Below, piece after piece: positions 8,804 through 17,146 of a DNA stretch of 64,000 nt. The notes beneath the pieces were generated by a model. It was not told the origin of the DNA. It did not search any database and saw only the letters and a list, made by a program, of their open reading frames with translations. The DNA lies in contig NZ_QBUY01000004.1 of the NCBI RefSeq assembly GCF_003121405.1, forward strand, positions 124,001-188,000, read 5' to 3'. The first letter of the stretch is position 1; each line of letters starts with the position of its first letter. This DNA comes from Paraburkholderia sp. C35. Lineage in GTDB: Bacteria > Pseudomonadota > Gammaproteobacteria > Burkholderiales > Burkholderiaceae. A program made the translations under genes and the position numbers.

Positions 8804-9448
8804 ATGAGCGAAGGCGTATACGGAGAGCAGGCAACCGGGCGGGTGACCCACAGCCTGCTGCGACTCAGCACGGCCATGCGGAGCCAGGCATGGGAATGGG
8901 CGGAAGGCGCAGGTCTGACGCCTACCCAAGGTGAAATCCTCGTGTTGCTGATGCAGCGCAAGGGGCCGATGCGACTCGGTGAGATCGCACGCGAAACCGC
9001 GCTGACAGCCGCAACCACCAGCGATGCCGTGAGCACGCTGGAAGGCAAGGGTCTGGTGGAAAAGCGCCGCGCACTCGACGACGGCCGCGCACTGGCTGTG
9101 CGTTTGACGGCACGCGGCCGCACGGCGGCCAAGCGCGCTGCGCAATGGCCTGATTTTCTGGCCAAGGCGGTCGGCACGCTGCGTGACGAAGAACAGTCGA
9201 TCTTCTATCGCACGCTGTTGAAGACGGTGCGTCAGCTGGAAGTGCAAGGCCACATTCCGCCGCACCGCATGTGCGTGACGTGCGCGCATTTCGAGCCGAG
9301 CAAGAACCCGAAGAAGACGCCGCATCGCTGCGTGCTGCTCGATCTGTCGATGTCGGACACCGATCTGCGTCTGGATTGCTCGGTGCACGAAACAGCCGAC
9401 GCAGCGACGCAGAAAAAGACCTGGAAGATCTTCGCGCAGCAAGCCTGA
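8804..9448 (+). CDS. MarR-family transcriptional regulator with C-terminal Cys cluster
   Basis: This 214-residue protein has a winged-helix MarR domain (about residues 15-145), including the recognition region LGEIARETALTAATTSDAV and the wing DDGRALAVRLT. It is longer than usual MarR proteins (about 150 residues). The extra C-terminal part holds C157xxC160, H174xC176 and D191C192 with H195, arranged like a Zn or Fe-S ligand set. It could therefore sense metal, redox state or oxidants. There is no adjacent divergent target; the amidotransferase gene follows 157 bases downstream on the same strand. Confidence 0.85.
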   Translation: MSEGVYGEQATGRVTHSLLRLSTAMRSQAWEWAEGAGLTPTQGEILVLLMQRKGPMRLGEIARETALTAATTSDAVSTLEGKGLVEKRRALDDGRALAVRLTARGRTAAKRAAQWPDFLAKAVGTLRDEEQSIFYRTLLKTVRQLEVQGHIPPHRMCVTCAHFEPSKNPKKTPHRCVLLDLSMSDTDLRLDCSVHETADAATQKKTWKIFAQQA

Positions 9449-9605
9449 GTCGGCTAAACTGCGGAGCCGGCCGCCGCTCGCGGATATGACGCGAGCGGGG
9501 CGGGTGAGTGTCGCCGTCTTCGTCATGCAGTCGTGTGCGCGCAGACGGCGTGTCTTCCAGCGCGTCTTTATGCGCGCCCAGTCAACCTGATGGTGGGATT
9601 TGCCG

Positions 9606-10319
9606 ATGCATCACGAAGTTCTGGCCATACGCCATGTGCACTTCGAGGATCTGGGCAGTCTCGAACGGGTACTCGGTGAACGCGGGCGGCCCGTGCGCTA
9701 TCTGGATGTCGGCGTGGCGCGCATCGAGGCACCCGATCCTGTCCGGCCGTCGCTGATGGTGATTCTCGGCGGCCCGATCAGCGCGTACGACGACGATCTC
9801 TATCCAACCATCGCGCCGCTCGTGGCGATGATCGAAAAGCGCATTGCGGCCGGATTGCCCACGCTTGGCATCTGTCTCGGCGCACAACTGATCGCGCGGG
9901 TGCTCGGCTCACGCGTGTATCCGTCCGGGCAGACTGAAATCGGCTGGACACCGCTCACGCTCACTGACGCCGGCAAGCAGTCGCCGCTGCGTCATCTGGA
10001 CGCAGCGCATACGTCGATGCTGCATTGGCACGGCGATACCTTCGATCTTCCGCAAGGGGCCGTGCATCTCGCGTCCACACCCGCCTGTCAGAACCAGGCG
10101 TTTGCGTGGGGCAAGCATGTGCTCGCACTGCAATGTCATCCTGAGATCCGCACGGATCGTTTCGAACCCTGGCTGATCGGCAATGCCGGCGAAATCGCGA
10201 GCCATGGTATCGACGTGCGCGCGCTGCGCGCCGACACAGCAAAGCATGGCCCGAAGCTGGAAATGTCCGCGACGAACATGTTCGGCGAGTGGCTCGATCA
10301 ACTGGCCGCGCAGCCCTGA
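9606..10319 (+). CDS. Class I glutamine amidotransferase domain protein
   Basis: This 237-residue protein has the triad of class I amidotransferases: Cys90 in GICLGAQ, His178 and Glu180 in CHPE. It resembles stand-alone GuaA-like GATase1 proteins that hydrolyse glutamine or gamma-glutamyl compounds. No synthetase partner is adjacent, so the substrate is unknown. ATG 9606 is preferred to an in-frame TTG at 9600 because GGTGGGA lies at the right distance. Confidence 0.88.
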   Translation: MHHEVLAIRHVHFEDLGSLERVLGERGRPVRYLDVGVARIEAPDPVRPSLMVILGGPISAYDDDLYPTIAPLVAMIEKRIAAGLPTLGICLGAQLIARVLGSRVYPSGQTEIGWTPLTLTDAGKQSPLRHLDAAHTSMLHWHGDTFDLPQGAVHLASTPACQNQAFAWGKHVLALQCHPEIRTDRFEPWLIGNAGEIASHGIDVRALRADTAKHGPKLEMSATNMFGEWLDQLAAQP

Positions 10320-10483
10320 ACGCATAGCGTGACTGCTGTGGACCAGAGGGTTTTATTGTCGATGCCGTGCTGACGGGCAAGATCGCGCCGTTCGGTGGCA
10401 AGCATGCGCGAGCCCGTCTGCAGCAAATCGGACCGGATGCTATCCTCGACCGCTCTTGAGTTTCGATGGGTTATCCCACCACC

Positions 10484-11596
10484 ATGAGCGCACTCTTTAC
10501 ACCGCTCACGCTGCGTAGCGTGACGCTGCCCAATCGCATCGTCGTGTCACCGATGTGTCAATACTCCGCCGAGCGCGGCGAAGCCACGGCATGGCACATG
10601 ATTCACCTCGGTTCTCTCGCGCTATCCGGCGCGGGCATGTTGTGCATCGAGGCAACGGCTGTCGAACCCGATGGCCGCATCACACCCGGCGACCTCGGCC
10701 TGTGGGACGACGTGACGGAAGAAGCGCTGAAGCCCGCGCTCGCGGCGATCCGCAAGCACTCGAAGGTACACGTTGCGATGCAGTTGTCGCATGCTGGGCG
10801 CAAGGCATCGAGCCACGTACCGTGGGAAGGCGGCCAGCTGATTCCCGTCGCCGAAGGTGGCTGGCTGCCGCACGCGCCGTCTGCGCTGCCGCACAAGGCC
10901 GGCGAAGAACCGCCGCTCGCGCTCGATAACGCGGGCCTGAACCGTATCCGTGAAGCGTTCGCCGCTTCGGCGCGCCGCGCGGCACGTCTTGGCATCGACG
11001 CAGTCGAAGTGCATGCCGCGCACGGCTATCTGCTGCATCAGTTCCTGTCGCCGCTCGCCAATCAGCGCAGCGACGAATACGGCGGTTCGCGTGAAAACCG
11101 CATGCGTTTTCCGCTGGAAATCTTCGACATCGTGCGCGCGGCATTTCCTGCCGACAAACCCGTTGGCGTGCGCGTGTCGGCTGTCGACTGGGTCGAGGGC
11201 GGCATCACCATCGAAGACACCATCGCCTTCGCGCAAGAGCTGAAGAAGCGTGGCTGCGATTGGGTCGATGTATCGACGGGTGGTGTATCGCCGTTGCAGA
11301 AGATCCCGCTCGAGCCCGGTTATCAGGTGCCGTTCGCGAAAGCGGTGAAGGAAGCAACGGGCATGACGACGATGGCCGTCGGCCTGATCACCGATCCCGA
11401 TCACGCCAACAGCCTGATCGAAGAAGGTGACGCCGATCTCATCGCGATGGCGCGCGCCATGCTCTACGATCCGCGCTGGCCGTGGCATGCGGCAGCGAAA
11501 CTCGGCGCGTCCGTCGATGCTCCGCCGCAGTACTGGCGCTCGCAACCGCGTGAGCAAAAGGCACTGTTTGGTGACATTTCGTTCGGTCAGCGCTGA
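10484..11596 (+). CDS. NADH:flavin oxidoreductase, old yellow enzyme family (YqjM type)
   Basis: This 370-residue FMN enzyme reduces activated C=C bonds with NAD(P)H. It belongs to the YqjM class: the redox-tuning Cys25 lies in SPMCQYS, the substrate-binding His pair in EVHAAHGYLLHQ, and the FMN region ends in DLIAMARAMLYDP. The start at 10484 (MSALFTPL) matches family N-termini; an in-frame ATG at 10466 adds six residues. The physiological substrate, perhaps quinones or enones, is not evident. Confidence 0.92.
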   Translation: MSALFTPLTLRSVTLPNRIVVSPMCQYSAERGEATAWHMIHLGSLALSGAGMLCIEATAVEPDGRITPGDLGLWDDVTEEALKPALAAIRKHSKVHVAMQLSHAGRKASSHVPWEGGQLIPVAEGGWLPHAPSALPHKAGEEPPLALDNAGLNRIREAFAASARRAARLGIDAVEVHAAHGYLLHQFLSPLANQRSDEYGGSRENRMRFPLEIFDIVRAAFPADKPVGVRVSAVDWVEGGITIEDTIAFAQELKKRGCDWVDVSTGGVSPLQKIPLEPGYQVPFAKAVKEATGMTTMAVGLITDPDHANSLIEEGDADLIAMARAMLYDPRWPWHAAAKLGASVDAPPQYWRSQPREQKALFGDISFGQR

Positions 11597-11860
11597 CTGG
11601 CGCGTTCAATCCGTCGTGCAAAATCCGCATCGTGCAGTGATGCGATGCGGATCTGTACGTAAGACGGTTGAACGAAGCCACATCATCCGTGTACGATTTC
11701 GGTTGTGACGCCTTGTGCGTTGCATGTCGACGCGGCGCCAGCAAGGCGCCGCGTTTGCTATTCGCGTCAGAAAAGCCGAGCGTCTGTGATGGCGTGTCGA
11801 ACGCGGAGGCATCGGCGAACAAGAGTTTGCTCATCCACCGTTCTACAAAGGATTGATTCA

Positions 11861-12343
11861 ATGAGTTCACGCAGGATCGCTGTGCGTCAATCGGGCGTGC
11901 ACGGCAAAGGCGTGTTTGCGCTCGAAGCGATCGGAGCCGGCGAGCGGCTGATCGAATACAAGGGCGAACGGATTTCGTGGAAGGAAGCGTTGCGCCGGCA
12001 TCCGCATAATCCGGACGAACCGAATCACACGTTTTATTTCGCGCTCGATAGCGGCGACGTGATCGACGGCAAGGTGAAGGGCAATAGCGCGCGCTGGATC
12101 AATCATTCATGCGCGCCGAATTGCGAAGCGGAAGAGATCGACGGTCACGTCTTTATCGACGCGTTGCGCGACATCGAAGCCGGCGAAGAGCTGTTCTACG
12201 ACTACGGCCTCGTGATCGACGCGCGTCAGACGAAGAAGCTCAAGAAGGAATACGAGTGCCGTTGCGGCGCGCGCAAGTGCCGTGGCACGATGCTCGCGGC
12301 GCCGGACAAGAAAGACGAGAAGAAAGCGAAGAAGAAAAAGTGA
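11861..12343 (+). CDS. SET domain protein-lysine methyltransferase-like protein
   Basis: This 160-residue protein is almost entirely a SET domain, the SAM-dependent lysine methyltransferase fold best known from eukaryotic histone enzymes. It has GVHGKGVFA (SAM-binding N-part), NHSC at 81-84, YDYG at 113-116 and a post-SET zinc motif CRCGARKC at 133-140, with a Lys-rich tail KKAKKKK. All key motifs look intact. ATG 11861 is preceded by AAAGGA. The target protein is unknown; the Lys-rich tail could bind nucleic acid or be methylated in cis. A terminator follows. Confidence 0.9.
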   Translation: MSSRRIAVRQSGVHGKGVFALEAIGAGERLIEYKGERISWKEALRRHPHNPDEPNHTFYFALDSGDVIDGKVKGNSARWINHSCAPNCEAEEIDGHVFIDALRDIEAGEELFYDYGLVIDARQTKKLKKEYECRCGARKCRGTMLAAPDKKDEKKAKKKK

Positions 12344-12395
12344 CCAGCGTGCGCTGCGGTTCGGTTCGAACGCAGCGCAGGTTGTGCGTCACACG

Positions 12396-13895
12396 TCAGA
12401 GATCAACCGGCGCATGCGCCGGTTTTTTTGTTTCGCGCGGCGGCTCCGGTTCGCGCAGCACCACACCCGTCACCACCGGCACTCGCACGATGAAGCGTGC
12501 GCCGCCATCGGCAGCATCTTCGTAATGCACGCTGCCGCGATGCAGCGCCATGATGTCGTGCACGATGGCAAGACCCAGCCCCGCGCCGCCGTCGACACTG
12601 CTGTCGGCTTGTCCCTGGCCGTCGCCGCGGAAGAAGCGCTTGAAGAGTTCGGGTTGCTGTTTGGGCGGCACACCGGGGCCATTGTCTTCGACGGCGACTT
12701 CGGCCATTGCGACGCCATCGACGATGGTTTGCGCGACCGTCATCGTGATCCGCGCGCCGTTGATGCGCGACGGCGGCACATATTTCAGCGCGTTATCCAG
12801 CAGATTGGCGATCACTTCACGCAGCAGCACGGGATTGCCGCGCGCGATCAGCGGATGATCGTTCGATGGATCGTCGAGACGCTGGAAACCCAGATCCACG
12901 TGCACGGCGAGTGCGCGCGGCACCCATTCGGCGCCCGTATCGAATGCGAGCGACGCGACATCCAGATTCACGAAGCGCGCAGCCTGTTCGCCCGGTTCGG
13001 CGCGTGCCAGCGACAGCAACTGATTCGACAGACGCACCGCGCGGTCGGCGGCGGCGCGCAGTTCCTTCACGGCGGCGATGGTCTGATGCGGATCACGCGC
13101 GATGGCCGCCTGTTCCGCATGCAGCTTGATGGCCGTGAGCGGCGTGCGCAGCTGATGCGCGGCATCGGCGATGAATTTGCGCTGCGCATCGAGCGCGGCT
13201 TTCAGGCGGTCGAGCAGGCCGTTCAGCGCGCCCGTCAGCGGACGGATTTCGACGGGGACGAAGGTTTCGTCGACGGGTTCCAGCGACGTGTGCGTCTGAC
13301 GGTTGAGTGAATCGGCGAGATCGGTCAGCGGATTCAACTGCTGGTTCACCACTCGCCACACGATCACCCAGCCGGCGAGCAGCAATAGCAGCAGCGGCAT
13401 CATGATCGCCACGAGGAACTCGGCAGCGATGCGGAATCGATGATGCACAGGCTGGCCGACTTCGATGACGACGGGATTGCCCGTCGGCTGATCGACGCGA
13501 ACCTGCGCGACGCGCACAGCCGTGCCCTCATGCTGCGTCTCGAACACATACGCATAGTGCATGCGGCGCACGTTGGTGCCTTGCAGCGGCAGTTTCGGAT
13601 CACCGGCGATTTCGGTTTCGCCGTTGCTGATGCGGTACACCAGCTGCTCGACGGGATCGGAGAACATCGCCTGCGCGAGCGGTGGCACGGTGATCGGCGC
13701 GTCGGGGCCGGCAATCTGGATCTGCTTCGAGATGGCCGTGGCGAGATCCGCAAGCGAGCGGTCGACCACATGCTGCGTGTATTGCCACGCCAGCCAGTAC
13801 GCGATGAGGCCGCTCATCAGTGCGAGCAGCGAGAGAGGGGCGGCGAGCCGGCGCAGCAACTGGCGGCGCAGGCTATTCGCGGCGGGGTAGGTCAT
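12396..13895 (-). CDS. Sensor histidine kinase (TctE/QseC-like)
   Basis: This 499-residue inner-membrane kinase has TM1 at about residues 20-38, a periplasmic 2CSK_N-type sensor region to about 155, TM2 at about 160-182 and a HAMP-like linker. The phosphoacceptor is His247 in DAAHQLRTPLTA. The ATPase domain has N-box NLLDNALKY, DNGPG and GAGLGLAI. It lies downstream of its response regulator with a 168-bp gap. TctE homologues sense tricarboxylates, but no TctCBA genes are adjacent, so the signal is unknown. Its last codons (KPAHAPVDL) overlap the opposite-strand terminator of the SET gene. Confidence 0.92.
   Translation of the reverse strand: MTYPAANSLRRQLLRRLAAPLSLLALMSGLIAYWLAWQYTQHVVDRSLADLATAISKQIQIAGPDAPITVPPLAQAMFSDPVEQLVYRISNGETEIAGDPKLPLQGTNVRRMHYAYVFETQHEGTAVRVAQVRVDQPTGNPVVIEVGQPVHHRFRIAAEFLVAIMMPLLLLLLAGWVIVWRVVNQQLNPLTDLADSLNRQTHTSLEPVDETFVPVEIRPLTGALNGLLDRLKAALDAQRKFIADAAHQLRTPLTAIKLHAEQAAIARDPHQTIAAVKELRAAADRAVRLSNQLLSLARAEPGEQAARFVNLDVASLAFDTGAEWVPRALAVHVDLGFQRLDDPSNDHPLIARGNPVLLREVIANLLDNALKYVPPSRINGARITMTVAQTIVDGVAMAEVAVEDNGPGVPPKQQPELFKRFFRGDGQGQADSSVDGGAGLGLAIVHDIMALHRGSVHYEDAADGGARFIVRVPVVTGVVLREPEPPRETKKPAHAPVDL
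12405..12429 (+). terminator. Rho-independent terminator of the SET gene, inside the kinase 3' end
   Basis: A GC-rich stem AACCGGC/GCCGGTT with an inner GCATGC is followed by seven Ts on the plus strand. It lies about 60 bases past the SET stop codon and within the last codons of the convergent histidine kinase gene. Confidence 0.85.
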
Positions 13896-13978
13896 GATCG
13901 AACCCGCGGTAAAGGACGGCGCAGTGAGCGCCCGTCATGGGTACAAACTGTGGTTCAGACGGCGGGCTGAATGACACA

Positions 13979-14016
13979 GGCGGCCGCCGCGCATACAAAA
14001 TGCGCTTGCGGCCGCC
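13979..14016. repeat. Strong hairpin between response regulator and kinase genes
   Basis: An inverted repeat has outer arms GGCGGCCGC (13979-13987) and GCGGCCGCC (14008-14016), inner arms GCGCA/TGCGC, and loop TACAAAA. No T run follows on either strand, so it is not a classical terminator. It could stabilise or process the two-component mRNA. Confidence 0.6.
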
Positions 14017-14063
14017 CGTCGGACAACCCGGACGCCGTCAGACCACAACGGTCTTGTCGACCA

Positions 14064-14759
14064 TTATGACGCCTGGCGGATTTCCTGGAGCAGATAGCCG
14101 AAACCACGCACCGTGACGATTTCGACGCGGCAGTTTTCGAGCTTCTTGCGCACGCGGTGCACGTAGACTTCGATGGCCGTATCGCCGAGATCGCCGCCGA
14201 AGTGCGTGAGGTGATCCTGCAGTTGCGCCTTGCTGACCACTCGGCCATGACGCAGCAGCAGCATTTCGAGCACCGCGAATTCGCGCGGCGACAGTTCGAG
14301 CGGCTTGTCGTCGTTGAAGATGCGGCGGTCGACGCCCGACAGACGCACGCCGCCGAGCGACACTTCCGGACGCGGCATGTCGCCATGCGGTCCGCTGCGG
14401 CGCATCACGGCGCGAATGCGGGCTTCGAGTTCAGCCGGTTCGAACGGCTTCAGCATGTAGTCGTCTGCGCCGGAATTCAGGCCTTGCACGCGGTCGTTCA
14501 GTTCGTCGCGTGCCGTCAGAACGATCACGGGCGTGTGACGGTTGCTCTGGCGAAAACGCGAGAGCAGCGTCATACCGTCGATGCCGGGCAAGCCCAGATC
14601 GAGGATCACGAGTTCGTGGCGGTTTTGCGTGAGGGCCTGTTCGGCAAAGATGCCGTCATGGACCATGTCGACCGTGAAGCCGGCTTGTTCGAGACTGCTT
14701 TGGATGCCGCGCGCGATAGGGCGGTCGTCTTCGATCAGAAGGAGTCGCATGGGTTTCAC
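14064..14759 (-). CDS. OmpR-family response regulator (TctD/QseB-like)
   Basis: This 231-residue regulator has an N-terminal receiver with acidic pocket EDD (10-12), phosphoacceptor Asp54 in ILDLGLPG and the conserved Lys in LKPFEP. A C-terminal winged helix follows (about 130-225), including SPREFAVLEMLL and VYVHRVRKKL. It is the first gene of the pair with the sensor kinase. Upstream lies the divergent DUF3717 gene, which shares the promoter region. Confidence 0.94.
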   Translation of the reverse strand: MKPMRLLLIEDDRPIARGIQSSLEQAGFTVDMVHDGIFAEQALTQNRHELVILDLGLPGIDGMTLLSRFRQSNRHTPVIVLTARDELNDRVQGLNSGADDYMLKPFEPAELEARIRAVMRRSGPHGDMPRPEVSLGGVRLSGVDRRIFNDDKPLELSPREFAVLEMLLLRHGRVVSKAQLQDHLTHFGGDLGDTAIEVYVHRVRKKLENCRVEIVTVRGFGYLLQEIRQAS

Positions 14760-14866
14760 TCAAGTACAATGGGTTGGGCCAGAGGCACGCGGTTCGCCGG
14801 GGCGCCTGCTGCACAGAATGCCGTGCGATGTTCCGTTCGATGCGGCCTTCAACGGATCAGCCAGCC

Positions 14867-15097
14867 ATGTCCAATATTACGATCTACGAACTGGAAGCCG
14901 CGATCAATTTCTGGCGTTCCCGCTCGCCTTCGAGCGGTGACGAACTTGTTCTGTGCAAGGAGGCAAGCGCGCTCTCCAAGCCGTATGCGCTGATGATTGT
15001 ACAGCGACAGACCACGCTGCCGCAGGACGGATTGGACGAGATTGCCCGCGCCGCGTGGGATTCTTACGTGTCCATTAAAAATGGCCTAAGAAAGTGA
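14867..15097 (+). CDS. DUF3717 family small protein
   Basis: This 76-residue protein starts MSNITIYELEAAINFWR and matches the DUF3717 family found in Burkholderiales. The function is unknown. It is cytosolic by composition, with one Cys. The start is at a run of family similarity; the frame continues open upstream but without similarity. It is divergent from the response regulator, and convergent with phhB. Confidence 0.75.
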   Translation: MSNITIYELEAAINFWRSRSPSSGDELVLCKEASALSKPYALMIVQRQTTLPQDGLDEIARAAWDSYVSIKNGLRK

Positions 15098-15195
15098 AGG
15101 ATTGGTGGCCTGATTACCTGCAAAACGCTTTCATTACGGGGTTTTATAAGGGTTTTGGAGGGTTCGCACGCCGCATCACTTCTCTTTACCGCGTA

Positions 15196-15492
15196 TTACT
15201 TGCCCGCCGCAATCCCATCGATAAACCTTGCAAGTTGAATATCGCGTTCGGTGATTCCGTTTGCATCATGCGTCGATAGCGTGATCTCGACATTGCTGTA
15301 GACGTTGAACCATTCGGGGTGATGGTCCATCTCCTGAGCCTTGATCGCGACGCGCGTCATGAAGCCGAATGCTTCATTGAAGTCCGCGAATTTGAACTGC
15401 CGTTTGATCGCGTCGCGGCCTTCGACGTTCTGCCAGCCGTCGAGTTGAGCAATCTGCGACGCGCGTTCTTCTGAAGAAAGTTTCTGGATCAT
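15196..15492 (-). CDS. phhB: 4a-hydroxytetrahydrobiopterin dehydratase (pterin carbinolamine dehydratase)
   Basis: This 98-residue enzyme dehydrates the 4a-hydroxy-pterin formed by phenylalanine hydroxylase, regenerating the cofactor. The family signature EMDHHPEW is present, followed by the [13 protein letters not shown] region. It lies 96 bp downstream of phhA on the same strand, so the two form an operon as in Pseudomonas. Confidence 0.94.
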   Translation of the reverse strand: MIQKLSSEERASQIAQLDGWQNVEGRDAIKRQFKFADFNEAFGFMTRVAIKAQEMDHHPEWFNVYSNVEITLSTHDANGITERDIQLARFIDGIAAGK

Positions 15493-15588
15493 GGTGTTTC
15501 CCCTTTAATGCCATGCGCATCGACATAGCGAGCGCATCGGCGGCGGTTCTATTCTTCCACGGTTGAGGGTGCGACGTTGCGCGTCGCT

Positions 15589-16479
15589 TCAAACGTCGGC
15601 GTCAGTTGCCCAGCCTTCGCCTGTGCCGCGTGTGATCACGGTATCGGTTGAGCGCACTTCACCAGCCGGGAACGGCTTCGTGTTCGCGAGCCTTGCCAGC
15701 AGCGGTGCGAAATCGGTATTCGCGACATCGAACAGTTGAGCAAAATCGTCGATCACGAAGTAGGTCTTCTGGAACGTATCGATCCGGTATTGCGTCTGCA
15801 TCACGCGCTCGAGATCGAAGCCGATGCGATTGGGTGCGTCGCTCAGCTGGCTATAAAGCGTCTCACCCTTGCTTGACACGATGCCCGCGCCGTAGATCTT
15901 CACGCCGTTCGGACTCGCGGCGTCGCGGATCAGACCGAACTCGGTTGTGTACCAATAGAGGCGCGCGAGCAGCGGCAACGCATCGGCATCGTGTGCGGCA
16001 AGTGCGGCGCGTCCATATGCCTGCACGTAATCGGCGAAAACCGGGTTGATCAGCAGCGGCACGTGCCCATACAGATCATGGAAGCAGTCCGGCTCCTGCA
16101 GATAATCGAGCTGATCCGGACGGCGCATCCACCAGGTCACGGGAAAGCGCCGGTTCGCCAGATGCTCGAAAAAGACCTGATCGGGCACGAGACCAGGCAC
16201 GGCGACGATTCGCCAGCCGGTTGCGGGCATCAGTTGCTGATTGATAGCTTCGAACGAAGGCACGCTTTCCGGCGACAGATTCAGCCGCTCGACGCCTTCC
16301 AGAAACTCATCGCACACGCGTCCCTTGAGCAGCGCTGTCTGCCGCGTATAAAGCTGCTTCCACACCGCGTGATCGACTGCGCCGTAGCGATGCATCGGCT
16401 GATCGATGGTGAAGTCGGCGCGGGTTTCGAGGCCGGCGTCGAATTGCTCCTTGAGCTTCGCGGTGTTCGGGACTGACAT
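15589..16479 (-). CDS. phhA: Phenylalanine 4-monooxygenase
   Basis: This 296-residue non-heme iron enzyme converts phenylalanine to tyrosine with tetrahydropterin and O2. Iron ligands are His134 and His139 in DCFHDLYGHVP and Glu180 in YWYTTEFGL. Like other bacterial forms it lacks the N-terminal ACT regulatory domain of the animal enzyme. It heads the phhA-phhB operon and is divergent from an Lrp-type regulator that likely controls it. Confidence 0.96.
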   Translation of the reverse strand: MSVPNTAKLKEQFDAGLETRADFTIDQPMHRYGAVDHAVWKQLYTRQTALLKGRVCDEFLEGVERLNLSPESVPSFEAINQQLMPATGWRIVAVPGLVPDQVFFEHLANRRFPVTWWMRRPDQLDYLQEPDCFHDLYGHVPLLINPVFADYVQAYGRAALAAHDADALPLLARLYWYTTEFGLIRDAASPNGVKIYGAGIVSSKGETLYSQLSDAPNRIGFDLERVMQTQYRIDTFQKTYFVIDDFAQLFDVANTDFAPLLARLANTKPFPAGEVRSTDTVITRGTGEGWATDADV

Positions 16480-16573
16480 GACTTGCGGCGCGGATCGCGC
16501 AGTAACGGGAATCGTGCAAGTCTAGTGCGGGTAACGTGCGGAAAGGGCGCAAGTTTTCCAGATTGCCCGGTGA

Positions 16574-16594
16574 TGATGCGATAATCGTGCATCA
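16574..16594. promoter_or_regulatory. Candidate Lrp-type operator between phhA and its divergent regulator
   Basis: The 21-bp imperfect palindrome has half-sites TGATGC and GCATCA around GATAATCGT. The centre contains GATAAT, a possible -10 box for the regulator gene. Its position suits autoregulation and control of phhA. By-eye call. Confidence 0.4.
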
Positions 16595-16621
16595 AAACGC
16601 GAATCCGTGCGGAGAATTAAC

Positions 16622-17113
16622 ATGCTGGAACTGGATCACTTCGATCTCGCGCTGCTCGACGTCCTGCAACGCTTCGGCCGCGCGACGCACCAGCAGCTCG
16701 GCGAGCAGGTGCCGCTGTCGCCGTCGCAGATCGGGCGGCGTCTGCAGCGGCTCGAATCGATTGGCGTGGTGGACGGCTACCGTGTCGTGCTGCGGCCGGA
16801 AAAGCTCGGGCTCGGCGTGACGGCTTTCACCAGCCTGAAACTGAAGCACCACGGCGATTCCATCATCGAGCAGTTCCAGCAGCAGATCGACGTGTTGCCC
16901 GAAGTGCTGGAGTGTCACGCCGTGGTCGGTGACGCGGATTATCTGTTGCGTATCGTCGCGCCGGATCTCAACGCGCTGTCTTCATTCGTGATGAAGAAGC
17001 TGATGCGCGTGCCGGGTGTGGACAGCGTGCGCTCGAACATCGTGCTGACGACGTTCAAGCGTAATGGCCCGCTGCCACTCGGTCATCTGGCGCCGGGCGC
17101 CGCCGCCGACTGA
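16622..17113 (+). CDS. Lrp/AsnC family transcriptional regulator
   Basis: This 163-residue protein has an N-terminal helix-turn-helix (THQQLGEQVPLSPSQIGRRLQRL, split around residues 22-46) and a C-terminal RAM domain that binds amino acids. It is divergent from phhA-phhB, so it probably responds to an aromatic amino acid and controls phenylalanine breakdown. The ATG at 16622 has GGAG upstream; an in-frame codon at 16607 is less likely. Confidence 0.92.
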   Translation: MLELDHFDLALLDVLQRFGRATHQQLGEQVPLSPSQIGRRLQRLESIGVVDGYRVVLRPEKLGLGVTAFTSLKLKHHGDSIIEQFQQQIDVLPEVLECHAVVGDADYLLRIVAPDLNALSSFVMKKLMRVPGVDSVRSNIVLTTFKRNGPLPLGHLAPGAAAD

Positions 17114-17146
17114 CTTGACTGGTTCAGCCGGCAGGCGTGCTGGCGC

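Noticed and set aside
15094..15279. 61-codon plus-strand frame between the DUF3717 gene and phhB
   Set aside because: It overlaps the 3' end of phhB, has no RBS of note and no recognisable similarity.
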